In this document: piece by piece, positions 1 to 8,035 of the stretch
How the letters are laid out: the number at the start of each line of letters is the position of its first letter
Numbering within the stretch: the first letter of the stretch is position 1
Assembly (NCBI RefSeq): GCF_000383095.1
Contig: NZ_AORL01000014.1
Coordinates: 1-51,733 of the forward strand
Direction of reading: 5' to 3'
Source of the DNA: Sphingomonas sp. PR090111-T3T-6A
GTDB taxonomy: Bacteria; Pseudomonadota; Alphaproteobacteria; Sphingomonadales; Sphingomonadaceae
DNA: 51,733 nt
The notes under the pieces: generated by a model
What the model was told of the DNA's origin: nothing
Database searches by the model: none
What the model saw: the letters and a program-made list of their open reading frames with translations, nothing else
Position numbers and translations under genes: made by a program

Positions 1-121
1 GCGCCTTGCCGATCACCGCGTTGCGGCTGACGCCGCCCAGCTCGTCGGCGATCTGGCTGGCGGTGAGGCCCTGACCCCACAGGCTCTTGAGCTTGTCGAT
101 CCGCTCGTCAGTCCACGCCAT
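1..121 (-). CDS. gcrA: GcrA cell-cycle regulator, N-terminal part only
   Basis: The minus-strand frame from the ATG at 121 runs off the left edge and gives 40 residues beginning MAWTDERIDKLKSLW and continuing into QIADELGGVSRNAVIGKA. This is the helix-turn-helix start of GcrA. GcrA binds RNA polymerase sigma70 and GANTC-methylated promoters, and in alphaproteobacteria it activates cell-cycle genes together with the methylase CcrM. The first tryptophan-rich helix and the SRNAVIGK recognition helix are both present. The rest of the protein, including the C-terminal sigma-binding part, lies outside the window. It is transcribed away from the ABC permease that follows, from a shared spacer of about 60 bases. 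Confidence 0.9.
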   Translation of the reverse strand, partial: MAWTDERIDKLKSLWGQGLTASQIADELGGVSRNAVIGKA

Positions 122-183
122 GGTTCGTATCTGCTCCGTCGTATCCCTTGCGAGGCTCAACCCGAGGCCTTAGTTCGAGCGCC

Positions 184-1032
184 ATGCTCGATCAGACATC
201 AGGCGCGTCGCCCGCGAATAAAATCTCCCCCCCGGGCGAGCCCGTGATCCGACAGGTCAACTGGGGAGGATTGCGCACCCTCTATGTGAAGGAGGTGCGC
301 CGCTTCTTCAAGGTCCAGCTTCAAACCGTGTGGGCGCCGGCGGTCACGACGCTGCTGTATCTGGTCATCTTCACGGTGGCTCTGGGCGCGCGCGCGGCGG
401 TGCATGTCGGCGGCACGACCGTCGCCTTCGCCGATTTCATCGCGCCGGGCCTGATCGTGATGGGCATGATGACCAATGCCTTCGCCAACTCCAGCTTCTC
501 GCTGCTGGTCGGCAAGATGCAGGGCACGATCGTCGACTATCTGATGCCGCCGCTCTCCACCTCCGAGCTGCTGGCCGGGCTGGTCGGTGCGGCGGTGACG
601 CGGGCTTTCCTCGTCGGCGGGGCGCTGTGGATCGCGATGTCGCTGTGGCCGGGCGTGCATGTAGGCATGGCGAACCCGCTTGTCGTGCTGTGGTTCGGTC
701 TGATGGGCGCGCTGCTGCTCAGCTTCCTCGGCGTGCTGACCTCGATCTGGGCGGACAAGTTCGACCATGCCGCGGCCGTCACCAACTTCGTGGTGCAGCC
801 GCTGGCGCTGCTCTCCGGCACTTTCTACTCGGTCGAGAAGCTGGCGCCGTCCTTCCGCACGGTGAGCCACTTCAATCCGATCTTCTATGTGATCTCGGGC
901 TTCCGCTCGGGCTTCCTCGGCGTGGCCGATTCGCCGGTGGCGTTCGGCGCGGGGCTGTTGCTCGCGATCAACATCGTGATGGGCGTCGCCTGCTACACGC
1001 TCCTGCGCAAGGGCTGGAAGATCAAGAACTGA
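184..1032 (+). CDS. ABC-2 type transporter permease
   Basis: The 282-residue product has a cytoplasmic N-terminus of about 35 residues and then about six hydrophobic segments: TMs near the LYLVIF stretch, the GLIVMGMM stretch, two central helices, the PLALLSGTFYSVE region and a last helix before the basic tail KGWKIKN. The SGTFYSVE...FNPIFYVISGFR arrangement is typical of ABC-2 exporter permeases (ABC2_membrane family), which move polysaccharides, drugs or lipids outwards. The ATG at 184 was chosen because longer versions need a rare TTG start; no strong ribosome site is visible, and a GTG at 244 would also fit. No ATP-binding partner lies in the window, so the ATPase is encoded elsewhere or the permease is used by a distant one. 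The substrate cannot be told from the sequence. Confidence 0.85.
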   Translation: MLDQTSGASPANKISPPGEPVIRQVNWGGLRTLYVKEVRRFFKVQLQTVWAPAVTTLLYLVIFTVALGARAAVHVGGTTVAFADFIAPGLIVMGMMTNAFANSSFSLLVGKMQGTIVDYLMPPLSTSELLAGLVGAAVTRAFLVGGALWIAMSLWPGVHVGMANPLVVLWFGLMGALLLSFLGVLTSIWADKFDHAAAVTNFVVQPLALLSGTFYSVEKLAPSFRTVSHFNPIFYVISGFRSGFLGVADSPVAFGAGLLLAINIVMGVACYTLLRKGWKIKN

Positions 1033-1111
1033 GCGGCTGGCCGGCCGACGCGGGCTCAGCGCCGCGTTGACGGGAGGCGCCTTCGGGCGCTAGTGGCTCG
1101 CATCCCGACAG

Positions 1112-1136
1112 GGCGGCCGGAAGCGGCCGCCTTTTT
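1112..1136 (+). terminator. Rho-independent terminator after the ABC permease
   Basis: An 8-bp perfect stem (GGCGGCCG with CGGCCGCC, loop GAAG) is followed at once by five T residues. It lies 80 bases after the permease stop and 56 bases before argD, so it separates the two transcription units. Confidence 0.85.
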
Positions 1137-1191
1137 GCGTTCCCGGAGCTGTTTTTCCGTCATCCGTTTGTCATTGGAAGGAGCCCAGATC

Positions 1192-2382
1192 ATGGCCATC
1201 ACACCCCTCATGCCGGTCTACCCGCGCTGTGGTGTGCGACCGGTCCGAGGCGAAGGCTGCTACCTGATCGGCGAGGATGGCCAGCGCTATCTCGACTTCG
1301 CATCCGGCATCGCGGTCAACCTGCTCGGCCATGGCCATCCGGTGCTGACCAAGGCGATCCAGGATCAGGCGGCGACGCTGATGCACGTCTCCAACCTCTA
1401 CGGTAGCCCACAGGGCGAGGCCTTCGCGCAGCGTCTCGTCGACAACACGTTCGCGGATACGGTGTTCTTCACCAACTCGGGCGCGGAAGCCGTGGAGTGC
1501 GCGATCAAGACTGCGCGCCGCTATCATTTCGTCACCGGCAATCCGCAGCGCCACACGCTGATCTGCTTCAAGAACGCCTTTCACGGGCGGACGCTGGGCA
1601 CCATCTCGGCGACCGATCAGGACAAGATGCGCGGCGGGTTCGAGCCGCTGCTGCCGGGCTTCGCCTATGCGCCGTTCGACGATCTCGCGGCCGCCGAGGC
1701 GCTGATCGACGAGACCACCGCCGGCTTCCTCGTCGAGCCGGTGCAGGGCGAGGGCGGCCTCCGCCCGGCGTCTCAGGAGTTCCTCAAAGGTCTCCGCGCG
1801 CTCGCCGACAAGCATGGCCTGCTGCTGGTGCTGGACGAGGTGCAGTGCGGCTATGCGCGCTCGGGCACCTTCTTCGCGCATGAGCAATACGGGATCACCC
1901 CGGATGTCATGGCGGTGGCCAAGGGCATCGGCGGCGGTTTCCCGCTCGGCGCCTGCCTCGCGACCGAGAAGGCCGCGCAGGGCATGGTGTTCGGCACCCA
2001 CGGCTCGACCTATGGCGGCAATCCGCTCGCGATGGCGGCGGGGCAGGCGGTGCTCGACGTGGTGCTGGCGCCGGGCTTCCTCGATCATGTCAACGACATG
2101 AGCCAGCGCCTGCGCGCCGCGCTGGAGCAGATGATCCCCAATCACGATCATCTCTTCGAGAGCGTGCGCGGGCTCGGCCTGATGCTGGGCGTCAAGATGA
2201 AGTCGGACAGCCGCCGCTTCGTCGGCCATGCGCGCGACCATCATGGGTTGCTGACCGTCTCGGCCGGCGACAATGTCGTGCGCGTGCTGCCGCCGCTGGT
2301 GATCGAGCAGGCGCATATCGACGAGTTCGTCACCAAGCTGTCCGAAGCCGCGCGCACCTATGTGCCGCCGGCCGACGAATAA
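1192..2382 (+). CDS. argD: Acetylornithine aminotransferase
   Basis: This 396-residue class-III PLP aminotransferase converts N-acetylglutamate semialdehyde to N-acetylornithine in arginine synthesis, and in many bacteria it also serves in lysine synthesis. Visible family features are FTNSGAEAVECAIKTAR for cofactor phosphate binding, the FHGRTLG motif, LDEVQCGYARSG carrying the PLP-ring aspartate, and the Schiff-base lysine at about residue 244 in AVAKGIGGGFPLG. The ATG at 1192 is preceded by a strong GGAAGGAG site at 1176-1183; the open frame extends upstream only through the terminator of the previous gene, so the longer version is rejected. argF follows 85 bases later, an argD-argF order common in alphaproteobacteria. 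Confidence 0.96.
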   Translation: MAITPLMPVYPRCGVRPVRGEGCYLIGEDGQRYLDFASGIAVNLLGHGHPVLTKAIQDQAATLMHVSNLYGSPQGEAFAQRLVDNTFADTVFFTNSGAEAVECAIKTARRYHFVTGNPQRHTLICFKNAFHGRTLGTISATDQDKMRGGFEPLLPGFAYAPFDDLAAAEALIDETTAGFLVEPVQGEGGLRPASQEFLKGLRALADKHGLLLVLDEVQCGYARSGTFFAHEQYGITPDVMAVAKGIGGGFPLGACLATEKAAQGMVFGTHGSTYGGNPLAMAAGQAVLDVVLAPGFLDHVNDMSQRLRAALEQMIPNHDHLFESVRGLGLMLGVKMKSDSRRFVGHARDHHGLLTVSAGDNVVRVLPPLVIEQAHIDEFVTKLSEAARTYVPPADE

Positions 2383-2410
2383 GAGACGCCTTCGACAGAA
2401 TTGACTTCCA

Positions 2411-2449
2411 CCCCGTTCACGTCGGCCAGGCCGGTGCGGGCGGGGTTTT
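2411..2449 (+). terminator. Possible terminator or attenuator between argD and argF
   Basis: CCCCG at 2411-2415 can pair with CGGGG at 2441-2445, which is followed by TTTT; an inner GGCC pairing strengthens the arm. The stem is imperfect. The element could partly terminate argD transcripts, or it may be an incidental GC-rich fold. Confidence 0.35.
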
Positions 2450-2467
2450 GCATTCAGGGGTGATTGC

Positions 2468-3397
2468 ATGACCATCCGTCATTTCCTCGACCTTTCCGAT
2501 GCCGGCCCGGCCGCGATCGCGGCGATGCTGAACGACGCGGCGGCGCGCAAGAAGGCGCGCGCCGCGCTCCCCAAGGGCACGGTGGACCCCGACGCGCCGC
2601 TCGCCGGCCGCACGCTGGCGATGATCTTCGAGAAGAACTCGACCCGCACGCGCGTCTCCTTCGATATGGCGATGCGCCAGCTCGGCGGGACCACGATCGT
2701 GATGGACGCGGGCTCGATGCAACTCGGCCGCGGCGAGACGGTGGCGGATACGGCGCGCGTCCTCAGCCGCATGGTCGACGCGATCATGATCCGCACCGAC
2801 GATCACGCCAAGATCGTCGAGATGGCCCGCCATGCGACCGTGCCGGTGATCAACGGCCTCACCGACATGAGCCATCCCTGCCAGATCATGGCCGACATGC
2901 AGACCGTGATCGAGCGGCGCGGCAGCCTCGCCGGCTCCAAGTGGGCGTGGCTGGGCGACGGCAACAACGTCCTCCACTCGATCGTCGAGGCAGGTGCGCT
3001 GATGGGCTTCGAGGTCGTGGCGGCCTGTCCCGAGGGCTATGATCCCGATCCCGACGTGATCGGCTCAGCCACCAACCAGGGCGCCAAGGTCCGCATCGAG
3101 CGCGATCCCGCGAAGGCCGTCGAAGGCGCGGACATCGTCGTCACCGACACCTGGATCTCGATGGGCCAGAAGCACGCCGAGGCGAAGCTCGCCGCGATGA
3201 TGCCCTATCAGGTGACGACCGGGCTGATGGCTAAGGCCAAGCCCGGCGCCACCTTCCTCCACTGCCTGCCCGCGCATCGCGGCGAGGAGGTGGTGGACGC
3301 CGTGATTGACGGCCCGCAGTCGGCGATCTGGGACGAGGCGGAGAACCGTCTCCACGCCCAGAAGTCGGTGCTGCTGTGGAGCTTCGGCCTGCTCTGA
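2468..3397 (+). CDS. argF: Ornithine carbamoyltransferase
   Basis: The 309-residue enzyme joins carbamoyl phosphate and ornithine to give citrulline, the sixth step of arginine synthesis. The carbamoyl-phosphate loop STRTR is at residues 58-62, HPCQ at 136-139, and the ornithine-binding HCLP at 265-268 followed by AHRGEEV. The DTWISMG motif near residue 228 is also that of the ornithine, not the aspartate, branch. Length is normal for the family (about 305-335). The gene begins with ATG at 2468 shortly after a weak hairpin and is followed by hslO on the same strand. The pairing with argD supports the anabolic rather than the catabolic role. Confidence 0.97.
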   Translation: MTIRHFLDLSDAGPAAIAAMLNDAAARKKARAALPKGTVDPDAPLAGRTLAMIFEKNSTRTRVSFDMAMRQLGGTTIVMDAGSMQLGRGETVADTARVLSRMVDAIMIRTDDHAKIVEMARHATVPVINGLTDMSHPCQIMADMQTVIERRGSLAGSKWAWLGDGNNVLHSIVEAGALMGFEVVAACPEGYDPDPDVIGSATNQGAKVRIERDPAKAVEGADIVVTDTWISMGQKHAEAKLAAMMPYQVTTGLMAKAKPGATFLHCLPAHRGEEVVDAVIDGPQSAIWDEAENRLHAQKSVLLWSFGLL

Positions 3398-3537
3398 TCG
3401 GGCCAAGGGTGGAAATCGCGGGGCCTCGAACCGATATCGCCCCCGATATCCTCCACCGCCGTTCGGGTCGAGCCGGCCGGAGCCTTCGGACAAGGCTTGG
3501 CGCGAATGGGGCTGTGGGGCCTGAGGACAAGAAGAAA

Positions 3538-4434
3538 ATGGATACAGAGACCACCACGCCCGATATTCTGGGCTTCACCATCGCGTCGCGCCATGCGCGC
3601 GGCCGCGTGGTGCGGCTGGGGCCGGCGCTGGATTCGATCCTCGCCGCGCACGCCTATCCGCCCGCGCTGGCGAAGCTGCTGGCCGAGGCGCTGGTGCTCG
3701 CCGGGCTGCTCGGCTCGACGCTGAAGCATGAGGAGGGCCAGCTCACCATCCAGGCGCAGGCCGAGGGCGGTGTCGTCGACCTGCTCGTCGTCGATTATCG
3801 CGGCGGCGAGATGCGCGGCTATCTGCGTTTCGACGCCGATCGCATGGCCGAAGCGCCCGCCACCCCGTCGCTGTTCGCGCTGTTCGGCAAGGGCTATCTG
3901 GCGATCACCTTCGATCAGGCGTCTTCGGGCGAACGCTATCAGGGCATCGTGCCGCTGGAGGGCGGCTCGCTGGCGCAGGCGGCGGAGCATTATTTCGCCC
4001 AGTCCGAGCAGATCCCGAGCCTCGTCCGCGTCGCGGTGAAGGAACTGAGGGACGGCCGCTATGCGGCGGGCGGCCTGCTCGCGCAGCACCTGCCCGAGGG
4101 CGAGGAGGGGCGCGAGCGCCTCCACACCCGGCTCGACCATCCCGAATGGCAGCATGTCGAGGCGCTCGCCCATACGGTGAGCATGGACGAGCTGACCGAT
4201 CCGGCGCTGCCGCTCGACGATCTGCTGTGGCGCCTGTTCCATGAGGAGCAGGACGTGCGGACCGTGCCGCTCGGCACCATCCGCCGCGGCTGCCGTTGCT
4301 CGCCCGAGCATATCCAGTCGGTGATCGCCCGCTTCCCGCCCGAGGAGCGCGCTGCGATGGCCGATGAGGACGGATTCGTCCATGTCGACTGCGAGTTCTG
4401 CGCCAAGAGCTTCCCGGTCGCGCTGCCCGCCTGA
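3538..4434 (+). CDS. hslO: Redox-regulated chaperone Hsp33
   Basis: The product is a 298-residue Hsp33, a cytoplasmic holdase activated by oxidation and unfolding. The zinc/redox switch near the C-terminus is complete: a CRC motif at residues 252-254 (CXC) and CEFC at 285-288 (CXXC). The N-terminal substrate-binding fold shows the expected GLLGSTLKHEEGQLTIQ and YQGIVPLEG stretches. The ATG at 3538 was chosen because it gives the usual family start; the open frame extends upstream into the tail of argF and would add more than 50 unrelated residues. The 140-base gap after argF contains no clear signal, so read-through from argF is possible. Confidence 0.94.
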   Translation: MDTETTTPDILGFTIASRHARGRVVRLGPALDSILAAHAYPPALAKLLAEALVLAGLLGSTLKHEEGQLTIQAQAEGGVVDLLVVDYRGGEMRGYLRFDADRMAEAPATPSLFALFGKGYLAITFDQASSGERYQGIVPLEGGSLAQAAEHYFAQSEQIPSLVRVAVKELRDGRYAAGGLLAQHLPEGEEGRERLHTRLDHPEWQHVEALAHTVSMDELTDPALPLDDLLWRLFHEEQDVRTVPLGTIRRGCRCSPEHIQSVIARFPPEERAAMADEDGFVHVDCEFCAKSFPVALPA

Positions 4435-4509
4435 CGACGGGAACGGCTGGGACCGCGGCGGGCGATCCCGGCTGGCATTAAGCCCGCATTTATGTGCATG
4501 GGGTTATGT

Positions 4510-4577
4510 GACGGATGCCTGTCCCGAGGATGGCGGGACGAGCATGTCTCCCTGAGAGCCCTGGCAAGGGCAAAACT
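4510..4577 (+). other. Structured part of the hslO-queC spacer, possible small RNA or leader
   Basis: Upstream of the 4578 hairpin the spacer can form two more stems: GTCCCG...CGGGAC with an AGGATGG loop (4521-4539) and GCCC...GGGC with a TGGCAA loop (4558-4571). Three consecutive hairpins ending in a T-run hairpin resemble a small RNA or a riboswitch-like leader for queC. It does not match the preQ1-I or TPP consensus as I recall them. Identity is unknown. Confidence 0.3.
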
Positions 4578-4607
4578 GGGCCGCTCCATCAGGGGCGGCC
4601 CGCTCTT
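4578..4607 (+). terminator. GC-rich hairpin with short T run after hslO
   Basis: A stem of about 10 bp (GGGCCGCTCC with GGGGCGGCCC, one G-T pair, loop ATCA) at 4578-4601 is followed by GCTCTTT. It could end the hslO transcript, or a small RNA starting within the spacer. queC begins 48 bases later. Confidence 0.6.
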
Positions 4608-4654
4608 TGAGGCGCTTGCCTGCGGGATCGCCCGGAGGTAGCGCGGGATACGCA

Positions 4655-5371
4655 ATGACCGACATGAACCGAACCGGCCGTCCCAAGGCCGTCGTGCTGC
4701 TCTCGGGCGGCCTCGACTCGATGGTCGCCGCAGGGCTGGCCCGCGAAGCCGGCTATTCGCTGCTGGCGCTCACCGTGAACTATAATCAGCGCCATCTGGT
4801 GGAGCTGGCCTCCGCCCGCCGTATCGCGGCCGAGCTGGGCGCCGAGCGGCACGTCGTGCTGCCGATCGACCTGCGCGCCTTCGGCGGCTCGTCGCTGACG
4901 GCCGATATCGACGTGCCCAAGGAGGGCGTCGGCCTCGGCGAGGAGGAAGAGGGCGCGATCCCCGTCACCTATGTGCCGGCGCGCAACACCATCTTCCTGT
5001 CGCTGGCGCTCGGCTGGGCCGAGGCGGACAACGCGCGGGACATGTTTCTCGGCATCAACGCGCTCGATTATTCGGGCTATCCCGATTGCCGCCCGGCCTT
5101 CGTCGAGGCGTTCGAGGCCCTCGCCGGCGTCGCCACCAAGGCGGGCGTCGAGGGCAATCGCTTCAAGGTCCACGCGCCGCTGCTCCACATGACCAAGGCC
5201 GATATCGTGCGCGAGGCCGCGCGGCTTGGTCTGGACGCGGGGATGAGCTGGTCCTGCTACGATCCGCAGGAAGGCCAGCATTGCGGCCTGTGCGATAGCT
5301 GCCGGCTCCGCCGCAAGGGCTTCGAGGAAGCCGGCCTCCCCGATCCGACGGTCTACGCGAGCGCTGCATGA
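4655..5371 (+). CDS. queC: 7-cyano-7-deazaguanine synthase (queuosine pathway)
   Basis: The 238-residue QueC converts 7-carboxy-7-deazaguanine to preQ0 with ATP and ammonia in queuosine synthesis. The PP-loop SGGLDS is at residues 17-22, and the C-terminal zinc site is intact with C201, C210, C213 and C216 (QHCGLCDSC). The VPARNTIFLSLALGWAE and GINALDYSGYPDCRP stretches are family hallmarks. ATG 4655 is preceded by GGAGGT at 4634-4639, a rather long spacing; an in-frame ATG at 4664 is an alternative. The stop overlaps the queE start (ATGA), so the two consecutive pathway enzymes are translationally coupled. The spacer before the gene is highly structured. Confidence 0.95.
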   Translation: MTDMNRTGRPKAVVLLSGGLDSMVAAGLAREAGYSLLALTVNYNQRHLVELASARRIAAELGAERHVVLPIDLRAFGGSSLTADIDVPKEGVGLGEEEEGAIPVTYVPARNTIFLSLALGWAEADNARDMFLGINALDYSGYPDCRPAFVEAFEALAGVATKAGVEGNRFKVHAPLLHMTKADIVREAARLGLDAGMSWSCYDPQEGQHCGLCDSCRLRRKGFEEAGLPDPTVYASAA

Positions 5372-6003
5372 GCTATGCGGTCAAGGAGATCTTCCTCACG
5401 CTTCAGGGCGAGGGGCTGAACGCGGGGCGGCGGGCCGTCTTCCTGCGCTTCGCCGGCTGCAACCTGTGGAGCGGCCGCGAGGAGGATCGCGCGACCGCCC
5501 AGTGCACCTTCTGCGACACCGATTTCGTGGGGCTGGATGGCGATCATGGCGGTCGCTATGCCGATGCCGGAGCACTGGCTGCCAAGGTCTCCGAACTGTG
5601 GGGCGGGCAGGGCGGGGGCAGGCCGCTCGTGGTCATCACGGGAGGCGAGCCCATGCTCCAGGTCGATGAGGCGCTGGTCGACGCGCTCCACGCCGCCGGC
5701 TTCGAGATCGCGATGGAGACCAACGGCACGCTGGCGGTGACGCCCGGCGTCGACTGGATCACGGTCAGCCCCAAGGCGGGCAACGAGGTCGTCCAGCGCT
5801 CGGGCAGCGAGCTGAAGCTCGTCTGGCCGCAGGCGGGGATCGATCCGCAGGCCATGGAAGGCTGGGACTTCGACCACTTCCTCGTCCAGCCGATGGATAA
5901 TCCGGCGGCGAGCGAGAACCACGCCGCCGCGATCCAGTATGTGATCGATCATCCGCGCTGGCGGCTGTCGGTGCAGACCCACAAGGTGATCGGCATCCGC
6001 TGA
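5368..6003 (+). CDS. queE: 7-carboxy-7-deazaguanine synthase, radical SAM
   Basis: The 211-residue QueE makes 7-carboxy-7-deazaguanine from carboxytetrahydropterin using S-adenosylmethionine and a [4Fe-4S] cluster. The three cluster cysteines are C31, C46 and C49, giving CX14CX2C instead of the usual radical-SAM CX3CX2C. This expanded spacing is known from QueE of Burkholderia multivorans, so the protein belongs to that subtype and is not damaged. ITGGEPMLQ and METNGT follow at the expected places. The N-terminal YAVKEIFLTLQGEG is the QueE signature. It overlaps queC by four bases and ends just before a terminator hairpin. queD and queF are not in the window. Confidence 0.95.
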   Translation: MSYAVKEIFLTLQGEGLNAGRRAVFLRFAGCNLWSGREEDRATAQCTFCDTDFVGLDGDHGGRYADAGALAAKVSELWGGQGGGRPLVVITGGEPMLQVDEALVDALHAAGFEIAMETNGTLAVTPGVDWITVSPKAGNEVVQRSGSELKLVWPQAGIDPQAMEGWDFDHFLVQPMDNPAASENHAAAIQYVIDHPRWRLSVQTHKVIGIR

Positions 6004-6008
6004 AAGTA

Positions 6009-6035
6009 GACCCGCTCGTTTACACCGAGCGGGTC
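6009..6035. terminator. Hairpin terminator between convergent queE and secreted-protein gene
   Basis: A perfect 10-bp inverted repeat, GACCCGCTCG and CGAGCGGGTC, with a 7-base loop lies 5 bases after the queE stop and 11 bases before the end of the opposing gene. There is no strong T run on either side, so efficiency is uncertain, but position and symmetry suit a bidirectional terminator. Confidence 0.6.
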
Positions 6036-6046
6036 GGGCGTTCGGA

Positions 6047-6715
6047 TCAGAGGCAGCGCTTCTTGATCTGGCCCTTCTTGTCGAAGCATTCGGGGCCGAA
6101 GGCGGGCACGTTGGCGCCGACGAACTGGACATAGGGCGGGGCTGCGTAGAGCCGGTCCGCCGCGGGCTTCAGGCTGTTGCGCAGTTCCTGGAGGCGGTTG
6201 TGGGCGACGACCTGCAAGGAGCCCTTGGGCGTCATCAGCGCGGTGGTGCCGATGCGGGACGCGGTCTGGCAGAAGCCGATCTGCGCGAACACCGACGAGA
6301 AGCTGCTGTAGGTGCGGGTGTTGAAGCTGTCGAAGGCGGCGTTGATCGCGGCCTGGCTGGTGCCCTTCTTGGCGCTGCGCTTGAAATAGCCCTGAAGCAG
6401 CTTGTAGTCGGCCGCCAGTTCCTTGCCGTGATGCGTCAGCAGCTCGTTATAGTTGGTGACCGTCATCAGCGACGGCGCGAACTGGCACTGGAGTGCCGCG
6501 AAATTGAGGCCCGCGCGCATCGTCCAGACGATCTCGGCGTTCAGCTCGGCCGGCGTGGCGCCCGGCAGCGGGATGAGCACGCCCGGCTCGGCGCCCGTCA
6601 CCGGCGCGCCCTGAAAGTTGGGGGATTCCCAGTAGAGCTGCGCGGAAGCCGGAGCCGCGAACGCCGCTGCAACGCCCATCAACGCCACCGCATAGCGGCG
6701 CGAACCAACCTTCAT
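6047..6715 (-). CDS. Secreted protein of unknown function
   Basis: The 222-residue product starts with a clear Sec signal peptide (MKVGSRRYAVALMGVAAAF, cleavage after APASA). The mature part has four cysteines (LQCQF, GFCQT, PECFD and the C-terminal KRCL), which suggests two disulfides in the periplasm. Much of it looks helical, with many Ala, Asn and Lys. A GGAGAG ribosome site precedes the ATG at 6715; the longer open frame upstream would place a signal peptide internally and is rejected. I do not recognise the family. It stands alone, convergent with queE. Confidence 0.8.
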   Translation of the reverse strand: MKVGSRRYAVALMGVAAAFAAPASAQLYWESPNFQGAPVTGAEPGVLIPLPGATPAELNAEIVWTMRAGLNFAALQCQFAPSLMTVTNYNELLTHHGKELAADYKLLQGYFKRSAKKGTSQAAINAAFDSFNTRTYSSFSSVFAQIGFCQTASRIGTTALMTPKGSLQVVAHNRLQELRNSLKPAADRLYAAPPYVQFVGANVPAFGPECFDKKGQIKKRCL

Positions 6716-6863
6716 GATACACCCTCTCCACAAGCCCCCAGGGGCACTCGCCCGGCCGCACCCTGAGGCGGCAGGTCTGCACACAGCCTTAACCGATCCG
6801 GGCACCGCATCAAGGGAGGGGCGGCACGATCCGGCGCGCGGCCGGCAACGACCCGGCCAAGAA

Positions 6864-6897
6864 AAAAGGGCCGCCCGGTTTCCCGGACAGCCCTTTT
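6864..6897 (-). terminator. Rho-independent terminator of the small lipoprotein gene
   Basis: AAAAGGGC (6864-6871) pairs with GCCCTTTT (6890-6897), with an inner CCGG/CCGG stem. Read on the minus strand, the stem is followed by a run of T residues. It lies 21 bases beyond the stop of the 88-residue lipoprotein. Confidence 0.85.
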
Positions 6898-6917
6898 CCC
6901 GGACCCTGTTGGCAACC

Positions 6918-7184
6918 TTACATCTGGTTGGCGGGCGCCGCCTCGTTGCTGCCGGCAACGGCGGCCATCGCGCTGTTGTCCATCGCCATGTTGGCGTCGG
7001 TCGCGGTCGCGTCGGTGGCGCTCATGTCGTTGGTGGTGCCGGTGGCGCTGTCGATCGTGTTCATGTCGGTCATGTTGGTGTCGGCGGTGTTGGCGGCGTT
7101 TTCGCTGTGGCCGCAGGCGGCGACGAACAGCGAGGCGGCGATGACCATCGAACCGGCGGCGAACTTCGAAACGAGATTGCGCAT
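6918..7184 (-). CDS. Small low-complexity lipoprotein
   Basis: The 88-residue product has a lipoprotein signal with lipobox LFVAAC, so the mature protein begins at Cys24 and is anchored by lipid. What follows is low-complexity sequence dominated by Asn, Thr, Ala, Asp and Met (repeats of the ATDA/TDMN kind), probably disordered. No enzymatic motif is visible. The gene ends in a strong terminator and starts 86 bases from the end of lipB, so it is likely its own transcript or the tail of the lipB one. Function unknown; similar short Ala/Thr/Asp lipoproteins are common in sphingomonads. Confidence 0.75.
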   Translation of the reverse strand: MRNLVSKFAAGSMVIAASLFVAACGHSENAANTADTNMTDMNTIDSATGTTNDMSATDATATDANMAMDNSAMAAVAGSNEAAPANQM

Positions 7185-7270
7185 GATATGGACTCCCTGG
7201 AAAGTGATGCGGGCTCGGTGACTGCTCCGATTGCCCCCGCGATCGGATCGAAACTTCCCGTCCGGCTGTT

Positions 7271-7930
7271 TCAGACGTCGTTCTTCGCGCCACTCAGACC
7301 GGACAGGAAGGACTCAAAGCCAATTCGCAGCGCATCGTCAAACTGTTTCATGGCGGTAACCTTCCCCAACTGGGCCAGACTGGTCACTGGGAACTCCGGC
7401 AGGCCGCACGGAACGATGCCGTTGAAGTGGCCGAGATCGGGCTCCACGTTCACCGCGAAGCCGTGCAGCGTCACCCAGCGGCGCAAGCGCACCCCGATCG
7501 CGCCGACCTTCGCCTCCTGCCCCTCATGGTCCACCCAGATGCCGACGCGGCCGGGTGCGATATGGGCGGGCGTGTCGAGCCGCGCCAGCGCGCCGATCAG
7601 CCACGCCTCGAGCGTGTGCACGAAATGGCGCACGTCGCGGCCGCGCTTGTCGAGGTCGAGCATCAGGTAGCCGACCCGCTGCCCCGGCCCGTGATAGGTA
7701 TATTTCCCGCCCCGCCCAACGGGATAGACGGGGAAGCGGCCAGGCGCGATGAGGTCCGTCTCCACCGCGCTGGTGCCGGCGGTGTAGAGCGGCGGGTGCT
7801 CCAGCAGCCACACCAGCTCGCGCGCCTTGCCGTCACGGATGGCGGTGGCGCGCGCCTCCATCTCGGCCAGCGTCTCGGGATAAGGGAGCAGGCCTTCGGA
7901 GACCCGCCATTCGATATCGTCACCCAACAT
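7271..7930 (-). CDS. lipB: Lipoyl(octanoyl) transferase
   Basis: The 219-residue LipB moves an octanoyl group from acyl carrier protein to the lipoyl domains of 2-oxoacid dehydrogenases and the glycine-cleavage H protein. The catalytic pair is present: K141 in [11 protein letters not shown] and C175 in IVPCGLPEF. The substrate-binding [13 protein letters not shown] is at residues 72-84. The ATG at 7930 gives the usual start; the open frame upstream adds 26 residues rich in Arg and Ala that do not belong to the family. Its product would serve GcvH, encoded 37 kb away in this window. lipA is not present here. Confidence 0.95.
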   Translation of the reverse strand: MLGDDIEWRVSEGLLPYPETLAEMEARATAIRDGKARELVWLLEHPPLYTAGTSAVETDLIAPGRFPVYPVGRGGKYTYHGPGQRVGYLMLDLDKRGRDVRHFVHTLEAWLIGALARLDTPAHIAPGRVGIWVDHEGQEAKVGAIGVRLRRWVTLHGFAVNVEPDLGHFNGIVPCGLPEFPVTSLAQLGKVTAMKQFDDALRIGFESFLSGLSGAKNDV

Positions 7931-8035
7931 GGCGCGGGAGATGGCGCGGGCGGGCCTCGCGATCAAGTCGCACGTGCGCCGGGTTGCGGAGAGGCCGCTT
8001 TCCAGCACCCCCGAAATCGCTCTAGAGGGGCGGAT

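Noticed and set aside
1171-2475. 434-codon frame antisense to argD
   Set aside because: Shadow of argD, rich in Arg/His/Gln and without motifs.
4510-4607. preQ1 or TPP riboswitch before queC
   Set aside because: The loop sizes and the expected conserved bases (CTA...AAAACTA or CTGAGA...ACCTGATC) are not in the right arrangement.
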